A stretch of DNA of 35,050 nt from Pseudomonadota bacterium (GCA_018971625.1 JAGXAJ010000048.1:1-35050); one strand, 5' to 3'. Positions 1 through 10,348 are shown, counted from the first letter of the stretch. Numbers and translations: made by a program. The notes: a model not told the origin generated them from the sequence alone.

Positions 1-155
1 ACGATCACCGAGGAGATCGCATTGGTCACCGACATCAGCGGCGTATGCAGCGCGGGCGTCACCGACCACACCACGAAATAGCCGACGAACACGGCGAGCA
101 CGAAAATCGACAGCCGGAACACAAAGGGATCGACGGCCTGCGCGATATGATCCAT
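1..155 (-). CDS. pntAB: NAD(P) transhydrogenase subunit alpha, part 2 (partial)
   Basis: This is the N-terminal 51 codons of the small membrane part of the alpha subunit of proton-translocating transhydrogenase; the rest lies beyond the left edge. In this family alpha is split into a soluble NAD(H)-binding protein and this membrane protein, which with PntB forms the proton channel in the inner membrane. The reading starts [20 protein letters not shown] and continues as a hydrophobic helix (about residues 12-32) followed by [20 protein letters not shown], a conserved stretch of the family. An AGGAG ribosome site precedes the ATG. It lies 24 bp downstream of pntA part 1 on the same strand, so they are clearly co-transcribed. 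pntB is expected next but is not visible. Confidence 0.9.
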   Translation of the reverse strand, partial: MDHIAQAVDPFVFRLSIFVLAVFVGYFVVWSVTPALHTPLMSVTNAISSVI

Positions 156-179
156 GGCGGCTCTCCTTGAGCGATCCAA

Positions 180-1310
180 TCAGGACGATTTGGGCTGGAA
201 GTTCGGATGAATGACGGCACCGTCTTTGGTCAATGCCGTGGCCTTGACCAGTTCGTCGTCCCACTTCACCGCAAGCGCCTTGGTCGACTTGTCGATCAGC
301 GTTTCGATGAAGGAAAGCAGGTTGCGCGCATAGAGGCTCGAGGCGGACGCGGCGACCCGGCCAGCGACATTGGTGAAGCCGACGATCTTGATGCCCTCGA
401 CATCGGCGATCTCCCCTGCCCTGCCGCCCTCGATATTGCCGCCGCGTTCGACCGCGAGATCGACCAGCACCGAGCCCGGCTTCATCGATTTCACCATCTC
501 CATCGTCACGAGTTTCGGCGCCGGGCGGCCAGGAATCAGCGCGGTGGTGATGATGATGTCCTGCTTCTTGATGTGCTCGGCGGTGAGCGCGGCCTGCTTG
601 GCCTGATATTCTTTCGACATCTCCTTGGCGTAGCCGCCGGCGGTCTGCGCGTTCTTGAACTCGTCATCCTCGACCGCGAGGAACTTCGCACCCAGGCTCT
701 CGACCTGCTCCTTGGTGGCGGGGCGCACATCGGTCGCGCTGACGACGGCGCCAAGCCGCCGCGCCGTTGCGATCGCCTGCAACCCGGCGACGCCGACGCC
801 CATCACGAACACCTTGGCCGCGGGAATGGTGCCCGCCGCCGTCATCATCATCGGAAAAGCGCGGCCGAAAGCTTCGGCCGCCTCGATCACCGCGCGATAG
901 CCGGCGAGGTTGGCCTGGCTCGACAATACGTCCATTACCTGCGCGCGGGTGATGCGCGGCATCAACTCCATCGCGAATGCCGCGATGCCGGCCTTCGCCA
1001 TCGTCTTCAGCGCGGCGTCGTTGCCATAAGGATCCATGATCGCGATGACAAGCGCGCCGCGCTTGTATTTCGCAAGCTCGCTTGCTTCCGGCCGTTTCAC
1101 CTTGATGACGATGTCGGCGTCCTTCAGCGCATCGGCGCTGACCGTGGCGCCAGCCGCGGTAAATTCGGAATCCGGCAGGCCCGACTTGATGCCGGCCCCC
1201 GGCTCGACCGCGACATCGACGCCCAACGCCTTGAACTTCTTCACGGTGTCGGGTGAGGCGGCGACCCGCGGTTCGGACGGGTCAATTTCCTTGGCGACGG
1301 CAATCTTCAT
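180..1310 (-). CDS. pntAA: NAD(P) transhydrogenase subunit alpha, part 1
   Basis: Soluble NAD(H)-binding domain I of the proton-translocating transhydrogenase, which uses the proton gradient to transfer hydride from NADH to NADP+ and so supplies NADPH. The 376 aa protein has the alanine dehydrogenase/PNT N-terminal domain (MKIAVAKEIDPSEPRVAASP at the start) and a Rossmann domain with GVGVAGLQAIATARRLGA near residue 170, followed by ATDVRP. The family signature RITRAQVMDVLSSQANLAGY lies near residue 120. The start at 1310 is preferred over an upstream extension of 12 codons because GGAGG lies just before it and the family begins MKIAV. The gene is followed after 24 bp by the membrane part of alpha, which fits the split-alpha arrangement of Rhodospirillum and rhizobia. 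Confidence 0.95.
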   Translation of the reverse strand: MKIAVAKEIDPSEPRVAASPDTVKKFKALGVDVAVEPGAGIKSGLPDSEFTAAGATVSADALKDADIVIKVKRPEASELAKYKRGALVIAIMDPYGNDAALKTMAKAGIAAFAMELMPRITRAQVMDVLSSQANLAGYRAVIEAAEAFGRAFPMMMTAAGTIPAAKVFVMGVGVAGLQAIATARRLGAVVSATDVRPATKEQVESLGAKFLAVEDDEFKNAQTAGGYAKEMSKEYQAKQAALTAEHIKKQDIIITTALIPGRPAPKLVTMEMVKSMKPGSVLVDLAVERGGNIEGGRAGEIADVEGIKIVGFTNVAGRVAASASSLYARNLLSFIETLIDKSTKALAVKWDDELVKATALTKDGAVIHPNFQPKSS

Positions 1311-1452
1311 GGAGCCTCCGGCGGCACGAGGCACGCGCACGAGCAAGCCAGCTAACCAACTAGCTAGCGCTATTTCCGCTAGGTTGGATACCGGTTTTGC
1401 AAGCGGAATGCAGCCGTTTTTCCGGTCACGCCGCCGCGTAGAAGCGCGACAA

Positions 1453-1614
1453 TCAGGTCAGGAAAATCGCCATCATGATGAGAATGAAAGCCACAGCAGC
1501 GGTGGCAATTTTCACCAGCTTGGTGAAGCTTTCATAGGTGTGTTCATGGGCCTGATAGTCGTTGCCGTCGGCAATCGTGTAGGTGATTTCGCCGTGATCT
1601 GAGTGGTCTGCCAT
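1453..1614 (-). CDS. aa3-type cytochrome c oxidase subunit IV, copy A
   Basis: A 53 aa single-span membrane protein resembling the small bacterial aa3-type oxidase subunit IV family (COX4_pro_2). It begins MADHSDHGEITYTIADGNDY, has the central QAHEHTYESFTKLVKI segment and ends in one transmembrane helix (about residues 34-52, rich in A, V, I, M). In the known oxidases this subunit packs at the edge of subunits I and III and is dispensable for activity. It is too short for usual ORF cutoffs. It lies 142 bp upstream of pntA part 1 on the same strand, a neighbourhood I recall from other Alphaproteobacteria. A close paralog lies immediately upstream (1800-1952), and both have the same promoter block. 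Confidence 0.88.
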   Translation of the reverse strand: MADHSDHGEITYTIADGNDYQAHEHTYESFTKLVKIATAAVAFILIMMAIFLT

Positions 1615-1647
1615 CGCTATCCCCAATCAGTATTGGTTACTCATGCC

Positions 1648-1676
1648 GAAATAGCGCAAAGCAGCTCGCAGGGCAA
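1648..1676 (-). promoter_or_regulatory. Predicted sigma-70-type promoter of subunit IV copy A
   Basis: On the minus strand TTGCCC (1671-1676) is separated by 17 bp from TATTTC (1648-1653), 34 bp upstream of the copy A start codon. The same hexamers with the same spacing occur upstream of copy B, inside a 38-bp block that differs at only 3 positions. Conservation of both hexamers and the spacing supports a promoter. The transcription start has not been shown. Confidence 0.55.
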
Positions 1677-1799
1677 CGCCGGGCGACCCGTCTTGCGAGC
1701 TATTTTGCGTCCAATTGGCAGGTTTGGCCAATGCGCCGGGATCCCAGCGAGGTCAGACTTTCCGCGCTGGTCTCGATCGGGCCGCGATGGGAGGGGGGA

Positions 1800-1952
1800 T
1801 CAGGTCAGGAAAACCGCCATCAGGGAGAGGATGATAACTACGGCGGTAGTGCCGATTTTCGCGAGCTTGATGAAGCCTTCGTAGGTGTCCTCATGGGCCT
1901 GATAGTCATTGCCATCTGCGATGGAGTACGCAACTTCACTGTGGTCTGACAT
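1800..1952 (-). CDS. aa3-type cytochrome c oxidase subunit IV, copy B
   Basis: A 50 aa paralog of the gene at 1453-1614. It starts MSDHSEVAYSIADGNDYQAH, continues EDTYEGFIKLAKIGTT and ends in a transmembrane helix with the same C-terminus, MAVFLT versus MAIFLT in copy A. The central block ADGNDYQAHE.TYE.F.KL.KI is shared. Copy B lacks three residues near the N-terminus. Both copies are intact and under similar constraint, which suggests both are expressed rather than one being a relic. Which oxidase they serve cannot be read here, since no other oxidase subunit gene is in the window. Confidence 0.85.
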   Translation of the reverse strand: MSDHSEVAYSIADGNDYQAHEDTYEGFIKLAKIGTTAVVIILSLMAVFLT

Positions 1953-1986
1953 CAATATCTCCTGGTCGGTACTGGTTGCTCACGCC

Positions 1987-2015
1987 GAAATAGCGCAAAG
2001 CCGTTCGCAGGGCAA
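1987..2015 (-). promoter_or_regulatory. Predicted sigma-70-type promoter of subunit IV copy B
   Basis: Minus-strand TTGCCC (2010-2015), a 17-bp spacer and TATTTC (1987-1992) lie 35 bp upstream of the copy B start. This is the duplicate of the element at 1648-1676, with the same hexamers and spacing. Confidence 0.55.
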
Positions 2016-2147
2016 CGGGGCAGTTCCTGTTTACCTGCAACTTTGCTGCTTTGCTCGCTGTTTTGCGGGTTGGGCGACCAATAATCCGGATCCTGGGCGA
2101 CGCTTTCCGCACTGCGGCGAAGGACCGGCCCGGCCATAACGAGATAT

Positions 2148-4013
2148 TTAGGCCATTCCTTCCAACTCATCGATCATGGCCGAGATCACCGACAGGCCGC
2201 CGTCCCAGAATTTCGGATCCTTGGCGTCGAGGCCGAACGGCTTGAGCAGTTCGGAATAATGCTTGGTGCCGCCTGCGCCCAGCATCGCCAGATAACGCTC
2301 GGCAAAACCGCTTTGGGCATTTTCGTAGACCGCATAGAGCGAGTTCACCAGGCAATCGCCGAATGCATAGGCGTAGACGTAAAACGGCGAATGGATGAAG
2401 TGCGGGATGTACATCCAGAAATTCTCGTAGCCCGGCCGGATGTCGATCGCGGGCCCCAGGCTCTCGCCCTGCACGCTGAGCCAGATCTCCCCGATGCGCT
2501 CGGCGGTCAATTCGCCGTTGCGCCGTTCGGTATGGACCGCGCGTTCGAACGAATAGAACGCGATCTGCCGCACCACCGTGTTGATCATGTCCTCGACCTT
2601 GCCGGCCAGCAGCGCCTGGCGCTGCTTGATGCTTTTGGTCTCGCCCAATAGCCGCCTGAAGGTCAGCATTTCGCCGAACACGCTGGCGGTTTCCGCCAGC
2701 GTCAGCGGCGTCGGCGCCATCAACGCACCGTTTTTGGCCGCCAGCACCTGATGCACGCCATGGCCGAGTTCATGCGCGAGCGTCATCACATCGCGCGGCT
2801 TGCCCTGATAATTCATCAGCACATAGGGATGCGCCGATGGCGTGGTCGGATGCGAGAACGCGCCCGGGGCCTTGCCTGGCCGCACCGGCGCATCGATCCA
2901 GCGATCGGTGAAAAACCGCTCGGCGATATTGGCCATCTCGGGCGAGAAACCGCGATAGGCCGTCAGAACCATGTTCCGGGCGTCGGGCCAGGCAATGCTG
3001 CCGGTCGCGGCGAACGGCAGCGGCGCGTTGCGATCCCAGTGCGCGAGCTTCTTCCGCTTGAACCAGCCAGCCTTGAGCCGGTAATAGCGATGCGAGAGCC
3101 GCGGATAGGCCGCGCGCACCGAACTGACCAGCGCATCGACCACCTCGCGCTCGACGCGGTTATTGAGATGCCGGGAATCCGCGACATCCTGGAAACCGCG
3201 CCAGCGGTCGGAAATCTCCTTGTCCTTGGCGAGGGTGTTGGTGATCAGCGCAAAGGTCCGCTCGTTGGCCTTGAAGGTTTTCGCCAGCGCCTGCCCTGCC
3301 GCCTTGCGCTTTTGCGGCGCGCGATCCTGCAACAAATTGAGCGTCGGCTCGATCGCGAGTTCGCTGCCCCCTACCTTGAAGCGCAGGCCGGAAATGGTCT
3401 GATCGAACAGCCGGTTCCAGGCGGCGTAGCCGCTCTGGGATTTCTCGTGAAACAGCTGCTCGACGCGGTCTTCCAATTGATACGGCTTGTCCTTGCGCAG
3501 ATCCTCGATCCACGGCCGATAATGGCCGAGTTCGGGAGTCTGCATCGCGCGGTCCATCGCGGCATCGTCGATGCGATTCAGTTCCAGCGTGAAGAACAGC
3601 AGATGCACTGAGGCCGCCGTCAGCCGCTCGGAAACGTCGCCGTAGAATTTGGTGATCGCCGCATCGACGCTGTCGCCGGCATGAATGAGGCCCGCATAGG
3701 ACCCCAGTCGGCCGGCGAGATCGTCGATCGCCTCGTAGCGCCTGACCGCCTCGGCAAGCCACTTTCCGCCGTCTTCTGACGAAATTTGCGCCGCAAGCTT
3801 GCCTTTGTAGTCTGTCTCAAACGCGATGCATTGCGCGTCCATACGGTCGAGATCGCTGCTGATCTCCGGCGCGTCAATGCCGGGATAGAGGTCGGCCAGG
3901 TTCCATTCCGGCAGCTTGCCAGCCTTGTTCTTCGCAGATTGCTTGCTCGCAGATTTCCTGGTCGCTGGTTTGTTGACCGGTTTGCGAAGGACGGATGTGG
4001 AGCGCGAGGTCAT
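2148..4013 (-). CDS. pepF: M3 family oligoendopeptidase F
   Basis: Cytoplasmic zinc metallopeptidase of the M3B (PepF) family, which hydrolyses short peptides and takes part in peptide turnover. The 621 aa length is normal for the family. The catalytic zinc motif HELGHGVHQ lies around residue 415, and the downstream glutamate ligand lies in LTLAETASVFGEMLTFRRLL. The first 35 residues are a Lys/Ser/Ala-rich, probably disordered extension; the conserved part begins at LPEWNLADLYPGIDAPEI. No signal peptide or membrane helix is seen. The gene is monocistronic by position, with a 131-bp divergent gap to the response regulator on its 5' side. Confidence 0.93.
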   Translation of the reverse strand: MTSRSTSVLRKPVNKPATRKSASKQSAKNKAGKLPEWNLADLYPGIDAPEISSDLDRMDAQCIAFETDYKGKLAAQISSEDGGKWLAEAVRRYEAIDDLAGRLGSYAGLIHAGDSVDAAITKFYGDVSERLTAASVHLLFFTLELNRIDDAAMDRAMQTPELGHYRPWIEDLRKDKPYQLEDRVEQLFHEKSQSGYAAWNRLFDQTISGLRFKVGGSELAIEPTLNLLQDRAPQKRKAAGQALAKTFKANERTFALITNTLAKDKEISDRWRGFQDVADSRHLNNRVEREVVDALVSSVRAAYPRLSHRYYRLKAGWFKRKKLAHWDRNAPLPFAATGSIAWPDARNMVLTAYRGFSPEMANIAERFFTDRWIDAPVRPGKAPGAFSHPTTPSAHPYVLMNYQGKPRDVMTLAHELGHGVHQVLAAKNGALMAPTPLTLAETASVFGEMLTFRRLLGETKSIKQRQALLAGKVEDMINTVVRQIAFYSFERAVHTERRNGELTAERIGEIWLSVQGESLGPAIDIRPGYENFWMYIPHFIHSPFYVYAYAFGDCLVNSLYAVYENAQSGFAERYLAMLGAGGTKHYSELLKPFGLDAKDPKFWDGGLSVISAMIDELEGMA

Positions 4014-4145
4014 CTGATGTCAGCCTGCTTGTTCAACCAGAAACGATCAATCGAGAGCGGGGCGCCAACCTTTAAGAGGGCGTTAATCGGCTTCAGCGAG
4101 AGTGCCCCGATTCGAGACAAATAGTTGTAACGACCGAGGAAAGCC

Positions 4146-5651
<1,506 letters not shown>

Positions 5652-6051
5652 GACAAGCCCCCAATTGGCAGTGCCGAACGCGAGACCTGCGAAGGCCCAC
5701 AAGCAACCGGGCGGAAGATTCGAACCGTTGCTTGCAGGTGACAGACAAAGGCGAAAGCGCGTGGCAGAAGCGCGCAATCCGTTGCAAAACGGCTGCGGTG
5801 AAGCAGTTTTGCGAGGTCAGTTTGTCGTGAGTTGCCCCCATGGCGCTGGCTGCATGATGGAGGCGCGTGTATCGTCTGCGTATGAATCGTTGCGTGCAGG
5901 CGTGCCACATTTGGAGCGTGTTCCGGAGAGAACATGAGTTCCCTGAATTGTTCGGAAGCGATCAGGCCGGCGAAAATAGAGAACGGACGACTCAAGCGGC
6001 AATTTTAGGCAGGACTGTTCCATGCCGGGATGGTTCTAGCCGAGGGGCGAA
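5652..6051. other. 400-bp intergenic region upstream of the L,D-transpeptidase
   Basis: No convincing gene, RNA or terminator is seen after the response regulator stop. One short open frame, 5934-6008 (24 codons, preceded by GGAGAG), ends 43 bp before the transpeptidase start and could be a leader peptide, but has no recognisable relative. The region presumably contains the promoter of the transpeptidase gene. Confidence 0.5.
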
Positions 6052-8241
6052 ATGATGCGTGACTGTTCGAAGAACCGTGCTGGATTTGACCGCGTCCTGA
6101 TGGCCGTGGCCGCGACATTCCTCACGGTAAACGCAACCTCGGCGCTGGCTCAATCTGATCCGGCCCCTAATAGTGCCGCCGAGCTTGCCATCGAAGCAGC
6201 CATCCCGCGCCCCGAACCTGCCAACGTCCCGCCGCCGACCATCAACGATTTCAAACTCGATAACGCCGTTGCAACGACGCCCGCAACAACGCAACCTCCG
6301 AATGCCGACGCCGCGAAGGTCGGTAACGCCAAGATCGATAGCACCAAGGCGACAGACCAGCCGGCGGCGGCCAAGCCCGCCGATGTTGCGGTTGCGCCCG
6401 CTGCCGACACCAGCACGCCCGACTCTATCAAGGACGCGCCCAAAGATACTGCGATCAAGGACCCCGCAACCACGACTCCGGCTGCAACCGCTGCGCCGCC
6501 TGCCGCGGAGCCGGTCAAGGCCGCAAGCAACGTGCCGGCCGCCGACCAGCCGGTCGCCGACAAGCTTCACGACATGCTGGGCGAAAAATCGTTGCGTTAT
6601 TTCGAGCGCAAGGCCGAACGCGCGGCCGTGGAGAAATTCTACGGTGCGCGTGACTTCGCGCCGCTATGGACCCAGGGCGGCAAGCTGACCGCAACCGCCA
6701 ACGGCGTGATCGCGCGGTTGAAAGATGCCGCCTCCGATGGCTTGAATCCCGCCGATTACCCGGTACCGGATTTCGCCGCCGCAACGAACCCGGATGGGCT
6801 GGCGGAAGCCGACCTGAAACTGACCGAGAGCATGCTGGACTACGCCCGCCAGGCCCAGAGCGGACGGATGCACTGGTCGCAGCTGAGCGGCGATATCTCC
6901 TATCCGGAGCATCCGATCGATCCTTCGGAAGTGCTCAGCAACGTCACCTCCGCCAAGGATGCCTCCACCGCGCTCGACAGCTATAATCCGCCGCAAAAGC
7001 TCTATCGCGAATTGAAGGCCAAGCTCGCCGAATTGCGCGGCCAGGGTGACGGCCCGGTGGTCCAGATCGCCGAGGGACCGGCGCTGAAGTACGTACCGTC
7101 GCACAACAGGAAGCATCCCGCCGTCGTGATGGAGGATCCGCGCGTACCGCAGCTTCGCACCAAGCTCGGCATCACCGAGAACGCCAACGACACGCATTAT
7201 GACGCCAAGGTCGCCGAAGCCGTGCGCAAGTTCCAGGAAAACGCCGACCTCAGGCCTACCGGCGTGCTCGACGAACGGACCGTCAGGGCCATCAACAGCC
7301 CGAAACGGAGCAAGCTGATCGACACCATCATCGTCAACATGGAACGCTGGCGCTGGCTGCCGCGCGACCTCGGTGCACCCTCGATCGGCGATGCCTATGT
7401 CATCCTCAACATCCCCGACTATACGTTGAAGGTGATGCAGCACGGCGCCCAAGTCTGGGCCACCAAGGTGGTCACGGGAAAGCCGGGCATTCACGCCACG
7501 CCGCTGCTGACCGAAACAATGAAGTACATCACGGTGAATCCGACCTGGAACGTGCCGCCTTCAATCGTCTATGGCGAATATCTGCCAGCCCTGCAGCAGG
7601 ATCCGACGGTGCTGCAACGGATGGGATTAAGGGTTGAGCGAAACCCGGACGGTAGCGTGCATATTTCGCAGCCGCCCGGCGAAGGCAACGCGCTCGGCCG
7701 CATCCGCTTCAACTTCCCGAACAAATTCCTGGTGTATCAGCACGACACCCCGGACAAGTATTTGTTCGCCAAGGACGAGCGCGCCTACAGCCATGGTTGC
7801 ATGCGGGTACAGTATCCGGACCAGTATGCCGCCGTGCTGCTCGGCATCACCGAGCCGAATGAGCACTATACGCCCGAGAAGATCCGCAGCATGTACGGCC
7901 ATAGCGAGATCGACCTGAAATTCCCGACCCCGATCCCGGTCAACATCACCTACCAGACGGCGTTCGTGGACGACGCGGGCAAGCTGCAGATCCGCAAGGA
8001 CGTCTATGGCCGCGACGCCGCCATGCTGGCGTTGCTGCATGGCGGTCACGGCCGGGACCTGGAAGCCGTCGTGGCGCATTCGCAGCCGAGCTATTCCCGC
8101 CCGGCCGGTTACGTGCCGCCGCGGGTAAGCTATGCCGGCGACAACTGGGGACCGTCCTTCTTCGATCGGCTGTTTGGCGGTCCGCGTCCCATCCCGGTTC
8201 CTCCGGGCCGTCGTCCGCCGGGATGGGTGTTTGAGCGCTAG
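6052..8241 (+). CDS. L,D-transpeptidase, YcbB/LdtD-like, periplasmic
   Basis: A 729 aa enzyme of the YkuD/L,D-transpeptidase family that forms 3-3 (mDAP-mDAP) crosslinks in peptidoglycan. A signal peptide ends near ATSALAQ (residue 34). Residues 35-165 are an Ala/Pro/Thr/Asp low-complexity linker. The scaffold domain follows (from about 175, YFERKAERAAVEKFYGARDF), then a peptidoglycan-binding module (LGITENANDTHYDAKVAEAVRKF, with TGVLDERTVRAIN). The YkuD catalytic domain carries AYSHGCMRVQYPDQYA, with catalytic Cys583. This order matches E. coli LdtD (YcbB). Two start codons are adjacent (6052 and 6055). The next gene is an M15 endopeptidase, as in the E. coli ycbB-ycbK pair. The C-terminal 100 residues are Pro/Arg-rich, ending in RRPPGWVFER. 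Confidence 0.92.
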   Translation: MMRDCSKNRAGFDRVLMAVAATFLTVNATSALAQSDPAPNSAAELAIEAAIPRPEPANVPPPTINDFKLDNAVATTPATTQPPNADAAKVGNAKIDSTKATDQPAAAKPADVAVAPAADTSTPDSIKDAPKDTAIKDPATTTPAATAAPPAAEPVKAASNVPAADQPVADKLHDMLGEKSLRYFERKAERAAVEKFYGARDFAPLWTQGGKLTATANGVIARLKDAASDGLNPADYPVPDFAAATNPDGLAEADLKLTESMLDYARQAQSGRMHWSQLSGDISYPEHPIDPSEVLSNVTSAKDASTALDSYNPPQKLYRELKAKLAELRGQGDGPVVQIAEGPALKYVPSHNRKHPAVVMEDPRVPQLRTKLGITENANDTHYDAKVAEAVRKFQENADLRPTGVLDERTVRAINSPKRSKLIDTIIVNMERWRWLPRDLGAPSIGDAYVILNIPDYTLKVMQHGAQVWATKVVTGKPGIHATPLLTETMKYITVNPTWNVPPSIVYGEYLPALQQDPTVLQRMGLRVERNPDGSVHISQPPGEGNALGRIRFNFPNKFLVYQHDTPDKYLFAKDERAYSHGCMRVQYPDQYAAVLLGITEPNEHYTPEKIRSMYGHSEIDLKFPTPIPVNITYQTAFVDDAGKLQIRKDVYGRDAAMLALLHGGHGRDLEAVVAHSQPSYSRPAGYVPPRVSYAGDNWGPSFFDRLFGGPRPIPVPPGRRPPGWVFER

Positions 8242-8505
8242 CCGGTACCGCTTCGGATCAGGTTTAAATTTCTCGGCAAAATCACGGCTTCGCCCCGTTG
8301 CGGCCTTGGTAACGTTAACCATTCTCGACCCGGATTTCGCCAAATGGCTATTTTTTGCCACACTCGGCGGGTTAGTTCGTGGCCTGTATTCGGGGGTGGG
8401 GCGTAGAGTCCGGTTAACCCTCCCGCTTTGGACCAACTTCACCTTCTTTCGCCGTTGGGGCGGTGAAAGAAATCTTCGATCGGTCGTCCTCTGGGTGGGC
8501 TCATC

Positions 8506-10140
8506 GTGCTGGCTGGTTTCGCACGCCAATTCAATTCACTGTCGTTGCCTAAAGCCGGATATCTGGCCGGATGCCGTCTCGGCCTGGCTTTATCGCTGCT
8601 GCTGGCCGGCGCGGGCGCGGTCCACGACGCCACCGCCGAGAACGAGACCCGGACGCTTTCGTTCCACCATACCCATTCCAACGAAGACCTTACCGTCACC
8701 TTCAAGCGCAACGGGCGCTATGACGAAGCCGCACTGAAAGAGCTCAATCATTACCTTCGCGACTGGCGCACCCAGGATCAGACGGTGATGGACCCGCATT
8801 TGTTCGACATCATCTGGGAAGTCTATCGCGACGTCGGCGGCCAGAAACCGATCCAGATCATTTCCGCCTACCGCGCACCCGCCACCAACGCGATGTTGCA
8901 CCGCCGCTCCTCGAGCGTCGCGCGCTTCAGCCAGCACATGCTCGGCCACGCCATGGATTTCTTCATTCCGGGCGTACCGCTTGAGCAGATCCGCTTCGCC
9001 GGGTTACGGCTGCAGCGCGGTGGCGTCGGGTTTTATCCGACCTCCGGATCGCCGTTCGTCCACCTCGATACCGGCAGCATCCGGCACTGGCCGGGCATGA
9101 CCCACGATCAACTGGTCAAGGTGTTCCCGGACGGCCGCACCGTGCATATTCCCTCCGACGGCGTGCCGCTGAAGGGGTATGAACTGGCCCGCGCCGATAT
9201 CGAGGCCCGCGACGGCAACGACAACGCGCTGAAGAAGAGCAGCCCGAGCCTGTGGGCAGCGTTGTTCAAGCACAAGTCGAATGACGACGATGAGGACGAG
9301 GCGGTCAGTTCGCCGATGCCGACGGCCCAGCAGGTCGCCGACGCGGCTGCGGCGATTTCGGCCGCCAACAAGGTGGCCGACGCCAAATCCGCCGGGGCTA
9401 CGCCGCGCGCAAAACCGGGTGTCGGTTCGACGTTCCAGCTCGCTTCCGCGGACGCGCTGATCGTCCAACCCACGAAACCGCAGCAGCCGTCGGCAGCTGC
9501 TACGACTGACGCCCAGGCCGAGACCAAGGCGCAGACGCCAGCCGACATCATCAACGCCCGCGGCTTCTGGGGTAACATCCCGACGGTAAAACAGGCTTCG
9601 CCTGAGCAGAAGGCGCGTCGGGCCGTTGCCGCGGCCGATCCGCAACCGACTGGCGGCGTTTCATCGGCGTTCGAGGCGCTGGCCTACGCGCCGGCCGCCA
9701 GGGAAGCGATGGATCGCGCCAATATCGTTACGGCCAGTGCGCCGATCCCGCACAGCGCCCGCCTGGCCCCGCGCAATGCGGCTACTGCCGCCCGCGAGAT
9801 CAATACCGTCGCCGTCAAGGGCGTACAGAGCCCAGGAAACCTGCTCCAGAGCAGCGTGATCATGACATCGGCGCGGCTGGCGGCTGCCAAAGGCAATGAC
9901 CTCTGGCTGCGCGTCGAATTGCTGGCATCACGCGCCAACAATTCGATGTTCACGACCGTGCTCGGCGATCCCGATATGACGCTGATGCGCGCCTATTTTG
10001 TCAAACCGCAGGCCGTTGTGGCGATGAAATTCTCGGACGATCCGCAGATGGGATTGCTCAGTGATCGCTTCACCGGCTCGGCTACGACCAGGCTGACCAC
10101 GACCGCGTTCGTGATGCAGACGACCGCGTCGCTGCACTAG
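8506..10140 (+). CDS. DUF882/M15 family murein endopeptidase, YcbK/MepK-like, with long C-terminal extension
   Basis: A 544 aa exported protein. Residues 1-45 form an N-terminal signal with a Leu/Ala core. The DUF882/peptidase M15 domain spans about 48-215: RTLSFHHTHSNEDLTVTF, then ISAYRAPATNAML, the metal-ligand region SQHMLGHAMDFFIPGV and FVHLDTGSIRHWPGM. E. coli MepK (YcbK, 182 aa) of this family cleaves 3-3 crosslinks. Here the domain is followed by about 330 extra residues, mostly Ala/Thr/Pro-rich and probably disordered, ending in a better ordered segment (last 90 residues). The start is GTG; an in-frame stop lies 42 bp upstream. It follows the L,D-transpeptidase by 264 bp on the same strand, which supports a joint role in wall remodelling. 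Confidence 0.85.
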   Translation: MLAGFARQFNSLSLPKAGYLAGCRLGLALSLLLAGAGAVHDATAENETRTLSFHHTHSNEDLTVTFKRNGRYDEAALKELNHYLRDWRTQDQTVMDPHLFDIIWEVYRDVGGQKPIQIISAYRAPATNAMLHRRSSSVARFSQHMLGHAMDFFIPGVPLEQIRFAGLRLQRGGVGFYPTSGSPFVHLDTGSIRHWPGMTHDQLVKVFPDGRTVHIPSDGVPLKGYELARADIEARDGNDNALKKSSPSLWAALFKHKSNDDDEDEAVSSPMPTAQQVADAAAAISAANKVADAKSAGATPRAKPGVGSTFQLASADALIVQPTKPQQPSAAATTDAQAETKAQTPADIINARGFWGNIPTVKQASPEQKARRAVAAADPQPTGGVSSAFEALAYAPAAREAMDRANIVTASAPIPHSARLAPRNAATAAREINTVAVKGVQSPGNLLQSSVIMTSARLAAAKGNDLWLRVELLASRANNSMFTTVLGDPDMTLMRAYFVKPQAVVAMKFSDDPQMGLLSDRFTGSATTRLTTTAFVMQTTASLH

Positions 10141-10144
10141 AGCT

Positions 10145-10232
10145 GTTCCGATGGAATCGGAACGGGACTCTCGATTCCTGTTTTGACGCGTTTTCTTCAC
10201 GCGAATTGGTATCCACTTCCCTCGAATACGCT
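10145..10232. repeat. Dispersed palindromic intergenic repeat, Bradyrhizobium type
   Basis: It starts with a perfect hairpin, GTTCCGAT (10145-10152), loop GGA, ATCGGAAC (10156-10163). This is followed by ACGCG (10186-10190) repeated at 10199-10203 and a conserved-looking tail containing GGTATCCACTTCC. From memory, sequences of this form are scattered through Bradyrhizobium and relatives in intergenic DNA. It lies just after the M15 endopeptidase stop and before the convergent gapR, where it may also act as a terminator for both. The copy number cannot be seen here. Confidence 0.6.
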
Positions 10233-10348
10233 TAGGCCCAAGCCGTTATGACCGCAGGCCGTCACGGCCGGGCTTGGCCCGGCAAATCACCCTCGCCACA
10301 AGAATTTGAAGATTGACGGATACGCCGGCGACCCGCACGAGATTCGCT

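Noticed and set aside
207..1256. A 349-codon plus-strand frame opposite pntA part 1
   Set aside because: It is antisense to a gene with clear family motifs; composition is typical of a shadow frame.
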